A stretch of 64,000 nt of DNA from NCBI GenBank assembly GCA_963706555.1, contig OY970164.1, positions 1,674,001 through 1,738,000 of the forward strand, given 5' to 3'. Shown here one piece after another: positions 38,633-47,042 of the stretch (the first letter of the stretch is position 1; each line of letters starts with the position of its first letter). The translations under genes and the position numbers were made by a program. Source of the stretch: Bog-473 sp963706555 (GTDB lineage: Bacteria > Actinomycetota > Acidimicrobiia > Acidimicrobiales > RAAP-2). The notes under the pieces were generated by a model. That model ran no database searches. It worked only from the letters and a program-made list of their open reading frames with translations, and was not told where the DNA came from.

Positions 38633-39997
38633 ATGCCCTACGCCACGATCAACCCCGCCACCGGCCAGACCGAGAAGACGTTTGCGGCGCACACCCCCGC
38701 CGAGGTGGAGGCGCTGTTGCAGCAGGCTTTCGACACCTTTCTCGAGTACCGCACCACCAGCTTCGCCGAGCGGGCCCGTCATCTCAGCAACGCCGCCGAC
38801 CTCTTCGAGGGCGAGGGACCGGACATCGCGCGCATCGTGACCACCGAGATGGGCAAGACGTTTGCCGCCGCACGCGGGGAGGCGTCGAAGTGCGCCATGG
38901 GCCTACGCTGGTTCGCCGAGCACGCCGAGGCTCTGCTGGCCGACGAAGCGATCACCACGGGCGCGTCGCATTCCTATGTGCACTACCAACCGATCGGCCC
39001 GGTCCTGGCCATCATGCCGTGGAACTTCCCGCTGTGGCAGGTGGTGCGCTTTGCCGCGCCGGCACTGATGGTGGGCAATGTCGGCCTGCTCAAGCACGCG
39101 TCCAACGTCCCGCAGACCGCCCTCCTTCTGGAGGACATCTTTCGCCGGGCCGGCCTCCCCGCAGGTGCTTTCACCAACCTCTTCATCGAGAGCAAGGACA
39201 TCGCCGCGCTCATCGAGGACCCGCGGATCGCCGCCGTCACCCTCACGGGGAGCGAGAAGGCTGGCATGTCGGTGGCGTCGACGGCCGGGCACGCCCTGAA
39301 GAAGAGCGTCCTCGAGCTCGGGGGCTCCGATCCGTTCATCGTGCTCGCCTCCGCCGACCTCGACGACGCCGTGCGGACAGCGGTGACGGCGCGGGTGCAG
39401 AACAACGGCCAGTCATGCATCGCGGCGAAGCGCTTCATCGTGGTCGAGCCGGTGGCGGACGAATTCCTGCAGCGGTTCACCGCGGCTATGGACGCGCTCG
39501 TGGTGGGAGATCCCTTCGATCCCGCCACGCAGGTGGGGCCGATCGTCTCGGAGGCGCAACGGGCCGAGTTACTGGGTCAGATCGAAGAGGCCCGCAGCCA
39601 GGGCGCCGTGGTGCACGGAGGGGGGGAACCGATGGAGGGGCCCGGGTGGTACCTCAAGCCGACCGTCCTCTCGGGCGTGACCTCGGACATGCCGGTGGCC
39701 AAGGAGGAGCTGTTCGGCCCGGTGGCCATCGTGGAGCGGGTCCCCGACCTCTCCACAGCGCTCGAGGTGGCCAATTCCACCAGCTTCGGGTTGGGTTCGA
39801 GTGTCTGGACGAATGACGAGGAGGAGCAGCGGCGCTGCATCGAGGAGCTCGAGGCTGGCGCGGTATTCGTCAATGCCATGGTCGTCTCCACGCCGGAGCT
39901 GCCCTTCGGCGGGATCAAGCGCTCGGGCTTCGGCCGCGAGCTCTCCGAACTCGGGTTGAAGGAGTTCACCAACGCCAAGACCGTCTGGATCACATGA
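38633..39997 (+). CDS. NADP-type succinate-semialdehyde dehydrogenase
   Basis: 454 residues of the GabD1-like group. N-terminus YATINPATGQTEKTF, catalytic Glu in LELGGSDPF and Cys in NNGQSCIAAKR, ending NAKTVWIT. GPVLAIMPWNFPLWQV is characteristic. Oxidises succinic semialdehyde to succinate and thereby ends GABA breakdown. Its stop overlaps the start of the desulfurase gene (ATGA). A related aldehyde substrate cannot be excluded. Confidence 0.88.
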   Translation: MPYATINPATGQTEKTFAAHTPAEVEALLQQAFDTFLEYRTTSFAERARHLSNAADLFEGEGPDIARIVTTEMGKTFAAARGEASKCAMGLRWFAEHAEALLADEAITTGASHSYVHYQPIGPVLAIMPWNFPLWQVVRFAAPALMVGNVGLLKHASNVPQTALLLEDIFRRAGLPAGAFTNLFIESKDIAALIEDPRIAAVTLTGSEKAGMSVASTAGHALKKSVLELGGSDPFIVLASADLDDAVRTAVTARVQNNGQSCIAAKRFIVVEPVADEFLQRFTAAMDALVVGDPFDPATQVGPIVSEAQRAELLGQIEEARSQGAVVHGGGEPMEGPGWYLKPTVLSGVTSDMPVAKEELFGPVAIVERVPDLSTALEVANSTSFGLGSSVWTNDEEEQRRCIEELEAGAVFVNAMVVSTPELPFGGIKRSGFGRELSELGLKEFTNAKTVWIT

Positions 39998-41180
39998 GTG
40001 AGGTTGTCACGACGTATCTCGACCATGGAGCCACCACACCACTGCGGTCCGAGGTGGCCGAGGCCATGGCCGAGGCACGGTCGGTCCCGCTCGGCAATCC
40101 GACCGGGAGCCATCGCCCGGCCCAACGGGCCCGGCGCCTGCTCGAGGAATCCCGTGACGAGGTCGCGGCTGCGGTAGGGCGCGACCCGGGCGAGATCATC
40201 TTCACCTCCGGGGGCACGGAGTCGGCCAACCTTGCGGTGGCGGGCACGTTGGGTGCCGCTCGGGAGCGCGCCGGTGCAACGGGTGGCGGCGCAGTGTCGG
40301 TGTTGAGCGCAGCCGTCGAGCACCCCGCCGTGCGCGAGTCGTGCCGGGCCGCCGCGCGCACACCCGGGGTGCGCTGGCGTGAGGTGGCCGTCGACCAGGA
40401 CGGAGTCGTCGATGTGGAGGGCCTGGCTGCGCAGATCGACGACACCACGGCGTTGGTGGCCGTCATGCTGGCCAACAACGAGACCGGTGCCGTGCAGCCG
40501 CTGGGCCCGGTCATCGAAGCGGTGCGCGCACACAGTGAGACCGCACGGGTTTTCACCGATGCCGTGCAGGCCGCCACGTTCATGGATCTTGCGGTGTGCA
40601 CAGCCGGCGCTGACCTCGTCGCGCTCAGCGCCCACAAGGTGGGCGGACCGGTCGGGGTCGGCGTGCTCGCCGTGGGCGCATCCACCGCCATCGTGGCGCA
40701 GCTCGCGGGGGAGGCCAGGAGCGAGAGCGGCGCAGTGGCACGCAGGACGTGGTGGGGGCCGTGGGGCTGGCGATCGCCCTGCGGCTGACCGCGGCCGAAC
40801 GGCAGGCGGCGGCGTGCCGGGTCGGCGCGTTGCGCGACCGGTTGGCCGCGGGCCTCCTGGCTTCTGTGGCCGGGGCTCACCGGACGGTTGCCGCCGAGGT
40901 GGTCACCCTCCCGGGCCACCTGCATCTGTGTTTCGCCGGCATCGAACGAGAGGAGCTCCTGGTGGCCCTGAGTGAACAGGGCATCTGCGCCTCGGGGGGA
41001 TCGTCGTGCGCCAGCGGGGCCCTCGAGCCGAGCTACGTGCTGGCGGCCATGGGCGTGCCGGATGCGCTGGCCCGCGGCGCCATCCGGTTCACGCTCGGCC
41101 ACGACTCCTCCGACGCGGACGTCGAGCGCGCCCTGGCCGTCGTCCCGGCGGTGATCGCCGCGTTGCGACATGACCCCTGA
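39994..41180 (+). CDS. Cysteine desulfurase, IscS/NifS type (one frameshift)
   Basis: About 395 residues when corrected. LDHGATTPLRSEV, TSGGTESANL and LSAHKVGGPVGVG with the PLP lysine are in the first frame; after 40711 the second frame gives GGGQERERRSGTQDVVGAVG and the active-site loop SGGSSCASGALEPSYVL. One G appears lost from the G run 40707-40711. It releases sulfur from cysteine for Fe-S clusters and tRNA thiolation. mnmA follows 22 bases later, so it is probably the MnmA sulfur donor. Confidence 0.88.
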
Positions 41181-41202
41181 GAAGCGGTGGCACACTGGAC
41201 GG

Positions 41203-42279
41203 ATGCGAGTGCTGGTGGCCATGTCGGGAGGAGTGGACTCTTCGGTCGCGGCGGCGCTGCTGGTGGAGCAGGGGCACGACGTTGTGGGGGCGACGCTCAA
41301 GCTCTGGGGTGGCGAATCGGATTCGGGCTGTTGCTCGGTGGCCGATGTCGATGACGCCCGCCGCGTCGCCCAGCAACTCGGCATCGACCACCACGTCTTC
41401 AACCTGACCGAGGAGTTCGACCGCCAGGTCGTCGCGCCCTACGTCGAGGCGCATGCGCGGGGGAGGACGCCCAACCCCTGCATCGAGTGCAACCGCTCCA
41501 TCAAGTTCGACCGGCTGCTCGAGCGGGTGGACCGGCTGGGCTTCGCCCGCCTCGCCACCGGCCACCACGCCCGGGTCACCCGCGACGCCGCGGACGTGGG
41601 CACGGAAGTGGGCAGGCTTCGCCTCCGGCGCGGCGCGGACACCGACAAGGACCAGTCCTACGTGCTGTCGATGCTGGGCCAGGCCGAGCTGGGCCGTGTG
41701 CTCTTCCCGGTGGGGGAGATGACCAAGGCCGACGTGCGGGCCCATGCCGTCCGCTTGGGCCTGCGCACGGCGGGCAAGCCCGACAGTCAGGACGTCTGCT
41801 TCATCGGAAGTGTCGAGGGCCGACAGGGCTTCCTGGCCGACAAGTTGGCGTTCCACCCGGCTGCGGTGACGAACAGCCGGGGTGAGAGGGTGGGGACGGT
41901 CGACGCGGTGGAGCTGGTGACCGTGGGCCAGCGCCGCGGCATGGGTCACGGGACCGATGGGGCCCGGCGTTACGTGATCGCCGTCGACGTCCCGACGCGC
42001 CGGGTCACGGTGGGCAGTGCGGCCGAGGCGATGACGGCCAGCGTGACCTTAGGCGACGCCACCCTCACCTGGGTGGACCGGCCCCTCGGGCCCGGTGACC
42101 GGGCCGTGGCCCAGGTCAGCGCGCACGGCCGTCCAGCGCCGTGCGCGCTGACCCGCACCGCCGCCGGCCTGGTCGTCCGATTCGACGCGCCCCAACGACC
42201 CGTCGCGCCCGGGCAGACGGTCGCCCTCTACGACGTCAGTGATCCGGACGCTGTGGTCGGCGCCGGCATCGCCGCCTGA
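41203..42279 (+). CDS. mnmA: tRNA 2-thiouridylase MnmA
   Basis: 358 residues from the ATG at 41203, where the family start MRVLVAMSGGVDSSVAAALL begins; an upstream ATG at 41170 gives an untypical extension. PP-loop SGGVDSS, catalytic Cys in NPCIECNRSIKF and its partner in DSQDVCFIG. Thiolates U34 of tRNA-Lys, -Glu and -Gln using sulfur from the desulfurase upstream. Ligase gene ligA starts three bases after its stop. Confidence 0.95.
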   Translation: MRVLVAMSGGVDSSVAAALLVEQGHDVVGATLKLWGGESDSGCCSVADVDDARRVAQQLGIDHHVFNLTEEFDRQVVAPYVEAHARGRTPNPCIECNRSIKFDRLLERVDRLGFARLATGHHARVTRDAADVGTEVGRLRLRRGADTDKDQSYVLSMLGQAELGRVLFPVGEMTKADVRAHAVRLGLRTAGKPDSQDVCFIGSVEGRQGFLADKLAFHPAAVTNSRGERVGTVDAVELVTVGQRRGMGHGTDGARRYVIAVDVPTRRVTVGSAAEAMTASVTLGDATLTWVDRPLGPGDRAVAQVSAHGRPAPCALTRTAAGLVVRFDAPQRPVAPGQTVALYDVSDPDAVVGAGIAA

Positions 42280-42281
42280 CC

Positions 42282-44452
42282 GTGGCCGCTGCCGACGCCC
42301 CGCCGGAGGGGGGCGACGTGCCGCCCGAGGCGGGAGCCCGGGCGGCCGAACTGCGTGAGGTGATCAAGTACCACAACGAGCGGTACAACGTGCTCGACTC
42401 GCCCGAGATCCCCGACGCCGAGTACGACCTCCTGGTGGTCGAGCTCCGCGAGCTCGAGGCCGCGCATCCAACCCTCGTCACTCCCGACTCACCGACGCAG
42501 ACCGTGGGTGCTGCTCCCCTCGGGCTCTTCCAGCCCGTCCGGCACCGGGTCCCCATGATGAGCCTCGACAACGCCTTCGAAGAGGCGGACCTCCGGGCCT
42601 GGGCCGAGCGCCTGCGTCGCCAGGTGCCCGATCTGGACCTGGAGCATCTCGCCTTCTCGAGTGAGCCCAAGGTCGACGGCGTGGCCATGTCGCTCACCTA
42701 CGAGCACGGGCGGTTCACCCAGGCCGCCACCAGGGGGGACGGGGTCACCGGCGAGGACGTCACGGCGAATGTGGCGACGGTCAGGGTGGTGCCGAAGACG
42801 CTCGACGCCAAGGCCGGCCCCTTCCCGGCTCTGCTCGAGATCCGGGGCGAGATCTACCTTCCGCTGGCTGACTTCGCCGCCATGAACAAGCGCCAGGAGG
42901 CCGCCGGTCTCCGGTTGTTCGTCAACCCCCGCAACGCCGCCGCCGGCGCGCTCCGTCAGAAGGACCCGGCGGTGACGGCCACCCGGCCCCTCTCGTTCTG
43001 GGCCTACCAGGTCGGCGAGGTGGAGGGGGCATCCGAAGGGAGCCACTGGCCTGCGGCCTCGCAGTCGGCCACCTTGGCCCTGCTCAGGAAGGCCGGGTTC
43101 CCGGTCAGCCCCGACGCGCTGCTGGTCACCGGGGTCGAGGAGGTCATCGCCCGCTGTCTCGAGCTGGCGCAGGCGCGCCACGACCTGGCGTACGAGATCG
43201 ACGGGGTGGTGACCAAGGTCGACGACCTGGCGCTGCATGCCCGCCTGGGCGCGACCTCGCGCGCCCCCGCTGGGCCATGGCGTTCAAATTCCCGCCCGAG
43301 GAGCGGACGTCGAAGCTGATCGACATCATGGTGTCGATCGGGCGCACCGGCCGGGCGACGCCGTTCGGGCGCATGGAGCCCGTCTTCGTCGGCGGGTCGA
43401 CCGTCGAGGTGGCAACGCTCCACAACGAGGACCAGGTGCGGATCAAGGACGTCCGTCCCGGTGACATCGTCATCGTCCGCAAGGCAGGCGACGTGATCCC
43501 CGAGATCGTGGGCCCTGTGCGGGCCGGCCCCGGTGTGCCCAAGCGGCGCAGGCCGCCCTGGAAGTTCCCGGCCGCCTGCCCCTCCTGCGGCCAGCCGCTG
43601 GTGCGCCTCGAGGGTGAGAGCGACACCTACTGCACCAACATCGACTGCCCGGCGCAGCGCGTGCAGCGCATCGTCCACTATGCATCGCGCTCTGCCATGG
43701 ACATCGAAGGTCTGGGCGAGGAGCGGGTCGTCCAGCTCGTGGCGGCCGGGCTGATCGCCGACCCGGCCGACCTGTACGACCTGACCGTGCCGCAACTGTC
43801 CGCCCTCGAACGCTTCGCCGCCATTTCGGCCGCCAACCTGGTGGCGGGCATCGCCGCCTCGACGGCCCAACCGCTGAGCCGGGTACTGGTGGGGCTCGGG
43901 ATCCGCCACTTGGGCCCGACGGGAGCCAGGGCGGTGGCCCGCGGCCTGGGCACCCTCGACACCATCATGGCCTCGACCGCGGACGAGTTGGCCGCCGTCG
44001 AGGGGATCGGCCCGGTCATCGCCGCGAGCATCGCCGAATTCCTGGCCATGCCCACCAACCAGGGCGTGATCGGGCGCCTGCGGGCAGCCGGGGTGACCCT
44101 GGAGGAGCCGGGAGCCGGAGGGACTGCAGGTGGCGGCCCTGGTGGCGGCCCGGGCGCTGGCCCAGGGGAAAGCGCCGCCGGTGGGGGCACCGGCCCGGCC
44201 CAGACCCTCGCCGGCCTCACCATCGTGGTCACGGGCACCGTACCCGGTTTCACCAGGGAGGAGGCCGAGGAGGCGATCCTGTCGCGAGGCGGGAAATCCC
44301 CGGGCAGCGTGTCCAAGAAGACCTTCGCCCTTGTCCTGGGCGACGCCCCCGGGGCCAGCAAGCTCAAGAAGGCCGAAGAGCTGGGCATTCCCATCCTCGC
44401 CGCGGAAGGGTTCGAGGCCCTGCTCGAGTCCGGGTCCCTCCCCGACCCGTAA
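42282..44452 (+). CDS. ligA: NAD-dependent DNA ligase LigA (one frameshift)
   Basis: About 723 residues. Ia domain YHNERYNVLDSPEIPDAEYD, adenylation lysine K130 in SSEPKVDGVAMS, zinc finger CPSCGQP with YCTNIDCPAQ, helix-hairpin-helix repeats and a C-terminal BRCT domain after a glycine-rich linker. The frame breaks at the five-C run 43264-43268; a sixth C restores TSRAPRWAMAFKFPPEE. LigA joins Okazaki fragments and is normally essential, so the break is probably an error. The Gly-rich linker before BRCT (about residues 610-640) is longer than usual. Confidence 0.92.
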
Positions 44453-44479
44453 TGCACGACCCGCAATTGTCAGTTTGTG

Positions 44480-44496
44480 ACCCGCAAATGGCGGGT
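44480..44496 (+). terminator. Short hairpin after ligA
   Basis: ACCCGC-AAATG-GCGGGT forms a perfect 6-bp stem 27 bases after the ligA stop. No T-run follows, so a terminator role is only possible. Confidence 0.35.
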
Positions 44497-44510
44497 GTCC
44501 ACCGGAGACG

Positions 44511-44535
44511 CCCCGTAAGTCACTAGCCTACGGGG
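44511..44535 (+). promoter_or_regulatory. Inverted repeat over the PASTA-kinase -10 box
   Basis: CCCCGTA and TACGGGG (44511-44517 and 44529-44535) flank 11 bases that include most of TAGCCT (44524-44529), a plausible -10. The kinase ATG is at 44543. The repeat may bind a regulator or fold in the leader. Confidence 0.4.
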
Positions 44536-44542
44536 AGTCCCG

Positions 44543-46525
44543 ATGCCCCTTATCTCTGATTCCATCGGCCGGGTCCTTGGGAAGCGGTACCGGCTGCTCT
44601 CCGCTTTGGGCACTGGCGCTTCGGCGCACGTCTATCTCGCCGAAGACGTGAGCTTGCAACGCTACGTCGCGGTCAAAGTGCTCCAGCCGGGATTGGCCAG
44701 CGACGAGGCCTTCCTGAAGCGCTTCCGGGCCGAGGCCCGATCGGTGGCCTCACTGAACCACCCCCACGTGTTGCGGGTGTTCGACTGGGGCGAGGACACC
44801 GATGGGCCGTACCTGGTCCTGGAGTATCTCGGCGGCGGGTCGCTGCGCGACCTCCTCGACCGGGGCGACCGTCTCACCCATTCCCAGGCCGCGCACCTGG
44901 GCACCGAAGTGGCACAGGGCTTGGCCTACGCCCACGCCCGGGGGTTGGTGCATCGCGACATCAAGCCGGCCAACCTCCTCTTCGACGAGGAGGGCCGCGT
45001 CCGCGTGGCCGATTTCGGCGTGGCCCGCGCCCTGGCCGAGGCGGCGTACACGGAGCCGGCGGGCGCAATGGTGGGAACAGCCCGCTACATCTCCCCCGAG
45101 TCCGCCGAGGGCAAGCCGCTGGACGGCCGGGCCGACGTCTACTCGTTGGCGTTGGTCCTCTACGAGGCGCTCTCGGGCACGGTGCCGTTCGTGTCCGATA
45201 CCACCCAGGGCACGATCATGGCTCGCATCGGTTCTCCACTGCCGCCGAACGAGACCCTCGGCCCGCTCGATGACGTGCTGGCCCGCGCCGCCGCTCCCGA
45301 GGCCTCCGCCCGGCTCGACGCGGCAGGGTTCGAAGCCCGCCTGGGGGCACTGGCCAGCGCGCTCCCGACGCCGGAGCCCCTGACCCTGCACCCGCCCGAC
45401 CACGTTGCACCCGCGCCCCTCAACGGGTTTCGGCCCCCCGACGTCTCCGAGCTGACCCAGGTCCCCCCCTCGCTCGGGAAGCCGACCAAGCCGGCTCCAG
45501 TCGGCACCAAGGCCGGGCCGGGCGAGCTCTTCGACGCCGAGCCCAGCTTGCAGGGCAAGAACGGGAAGAACGGCAAGGTCGCAGGCCCGGCAGAGGGCTC
45601 GGTCATCGCCATGCGCCGCAAGAGCCGTCGCAAGTGGGCCTGGATCATCGGGTCGGCCGTCCTCGTCCTGGCGTTGGTGGCGGGCGGGCTCGTCGCCTGG
45701 CAGAAGCAGATCTTCACCGCCTCGCACCCTGTCCCGCCGTTGAAGGGACTGAGCCTGGACCACGCCCGGGCGGCCGCGAACAAGGACCACTTCACGCTGC
45801 ACGTCGCCAAAGGCGTGCAGTCGATCACGATCGGCATAGGCGTCGTCATTGCGCAGACTCCCACTGCGGGGAAGGTCCTCAAGGAGGGATCGACGCTCTC
45901 GGTCGTGCCGTCGCTCGGCCCGCCGTCGGTCGCCGTCCCGTCGCTCAGCGGTTTGACCTGCGGGCAGGCGGTGACGACGCTGAAGGCGGATCACCTCGAG
46001 GGCAACTGCGTCACGGCCGCGTACAACGACACGGTGCCGAACGGGATGCTCATCTCGTGGTCCTACAAGGGAGAGCAGACGCCGGCCAAGGCGCCCTACG
46101 GGTCCACCATCGACATGGTCCCCTCCATGGGCCACGGTCCGGTGCCGGTCCCGACCGCGATTTCGCAGTCGGACTCCTACAACGACGCGCTCGTCCTCCT
46201 GCAGGCGGCGGGTCTCGCCGGCAACGAGGCGTTCGCTCCGAGCTCCACGGTTTCGAAGGGCAATGTCATCTCGGTCAATCCCCGGAAGGGCACCGTCGTG
46301 CTCTGGGGGTCGACGGTGACGGTGACGGTGTCGACCGGGCCCCCCACGGTCCAGGTGCCCAACGTCATCGGGGAGACGGTCTCGCAGGCCACGACCACGC
46401 TCCAGAACCAGGGGTTGACGGTCGCCGGAGTGCAGGGCAACCCCAACGGCACCGCGGCCGGGACATCGCCTGCCACCAACACCACAGTGAACGCGGGGTC
46501 GTCCGTGACGATCCTGGCCCACTGA
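44543..46525 (+). CDS. PASTA-domain Ser/Thr protein kinase (PknB type)
   Basis: 660 residues. Kinase domain at about 12-275 with the Gly loop LGTGASAHVYLAED, VAVK lysine, catalytic VHRDIKPANLLF (about 136-147) and VADFGVAR. A proline/lysine-rich juxtamembrane stretch leads to one membrane helix (about 365-387, WAWIIGSAVLVLALVAGGLV). Four extracellular PASTA repeats fill 393-660. It senses peptidoglycan or lipid II outside and phosphorylates division and cell-wall targets inside. It stands apart from the usual dcw-linked phosphatase/rodA cluster, directly behind ligA. Confidence 0.93.
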   Translation: MPLISDSIGRVLGKRYRLLSALGTGASAHVYLAEDVSLQRYVAVKVLQPGLASDEAFLKRFRAEARSVASLNHPHVLRVFDWGEDTDGPYLVLEYLGGGSLRDLLDRGDRLTHSQAAHLGTEVAQGLAYAHARGLVHRDIKPANLLFDEEGRVRVADFGVARALAEAAYTEPAGAMVGTARYISPESAEGKPLDGRADVYSLALVLYEALSGTVPFVSDTTQGTIMARIGSPLPPNETLGPLDDVLARAAAPEASARLDAAGFEARLGALASALPTPEPLTLHPPDHVAPAPLNGFRPPDVSELTQVPPSLGKPTKPAPVGTKAGPGELFDAEPSLQGKNGKNGKVAGPAEGSVIAMRRKSRRKWAWIIGSAVLVLALVAGGLVAWQKQIFTASHPVPPLKGLSLDHARAAANKDHFTLHVAKGVQSITIGIGVVIAQTPTAGKVLKEGSTLSVVPSLGPPSVAVPSLSGLTCGQAVTTLKADHLEGNCVTAAYNDTVPNGMLISWSYKGEQTPAKAPYGSTIDMVPSMGHGPVPVPTAISQSDSYNDALVLLQAAGLAGNEAFAPSSTVSKGNVISVNPRKGTVVLWGSTVTVTVSTGPPTVQVPNVIGETVSQATTTLQNQGLTVAGVQGNPNGTAAGTSPATNTTVNAGSSVTILAH

Positions 46526-46545
46526 CCAGACGCGACGAGGCGCCG

Positions 46546-46854
46546 GTGGCCCTCCCCTTCGACGCGTCCTGTGACCTCTGTGAGGCGGCCCACATCTCGC
46601 CGTGGCACCACGAGGACGACGTGTGCTGGGTGGCGGACTGCGAGATCTGCGACGTGCCCATGGTGGTCTGGAAGCACCACGGCGCGGTGCCGCCCGAAGC
46701 GGATGTCGAGCACATGCTGGGGCAGCTGCGCCGGGTGGCGAACGCACGTTTCGGCAACGGCGGCTGGTCGGTCGATCGGGTCATGCGCCAGATCCCCGGC
46801 CATTTCCACGCCCACGGGCGGGACCCGAACTGGTGGTCCCGCCGCTTCTCCTGA
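46546..46854 (+). CDS. Small Cys/His-rich protein, unknown function
   Basis: 102 residues from a GTG at 46546, 20 bases after the kinase stop. C9 and C12 (SCDLCEAA), H21-H22, C27, and C32/C35 (DCEICDVPMVVW) look like a zinc-binding arrangement at the N-terminus. The C-terminal half is helical with GHFHAHGRDPNWWSRRF, rich in His and Trp. I do not recognise an assigned domain, although similar CDLC/CEICDVPM proteins are, I believe, seen in other actinobacteria. It may belong to the kinase transcript. Confidence 0.65.
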   Translation: MALPFDASCDLCEAAHISPWHHEDDVCWVADCEICDVPMVVWKHHGAVPPEADVEHMLGQLRRVANARFGNGGWSVDRVMRQIPGHFHAHGRDPNWWSRRFS

Positions 46855-46962
46855 CCAGGTACCGCGGCGCCGTCGTCCTCCAGCCGCACCGTTTTCCGCC
46901 GGCAGCGCGGGTTCGTGGGTCGCGGATGCTCGTGGGCCGCGGCCACCGGAGCACCCGAAAGG

Positions 46963-47040
46963 AGGGCCCTCGATGTAGGGCCCTCGATTCAGGGCCCTCA
47001 CAGTAGGGTCCCCGGTAGGGCCCTCACAGTAGGGTCCCCG
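46963..47040 (+). repeat. 14-bp tandem array of AGGGNCCC palindromes
   Basis: AGGG(C/T)CCC starts at 46963, 46977, 46991, 47005, 47017 and 47031, so spacings are 14, 14, 14, 12 and 14. Four copies are the perfect palindrome AGGGCCCT. The array ends two bases before the GTG of the MFS gene at 47043. It may be a multi-site operator or a slippage-prone minisatellite controlling expression. Confidence 0.85.
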
Positions 47041-47042
47041 CG

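Noticed and set aside
43264..43268. Programmed frameshift in ligA (and in ilvD, ileS and others)
   Set aside because: No slippery heptamer with downstream structure was recognised, and ten unrelated genes are affected; homopolymer sequencing error explains all of them more simply.
46963..47040. CRISPR array
   Set aside because: The repeats are only 14 bp with no unique spacers and no cas genes nearby.
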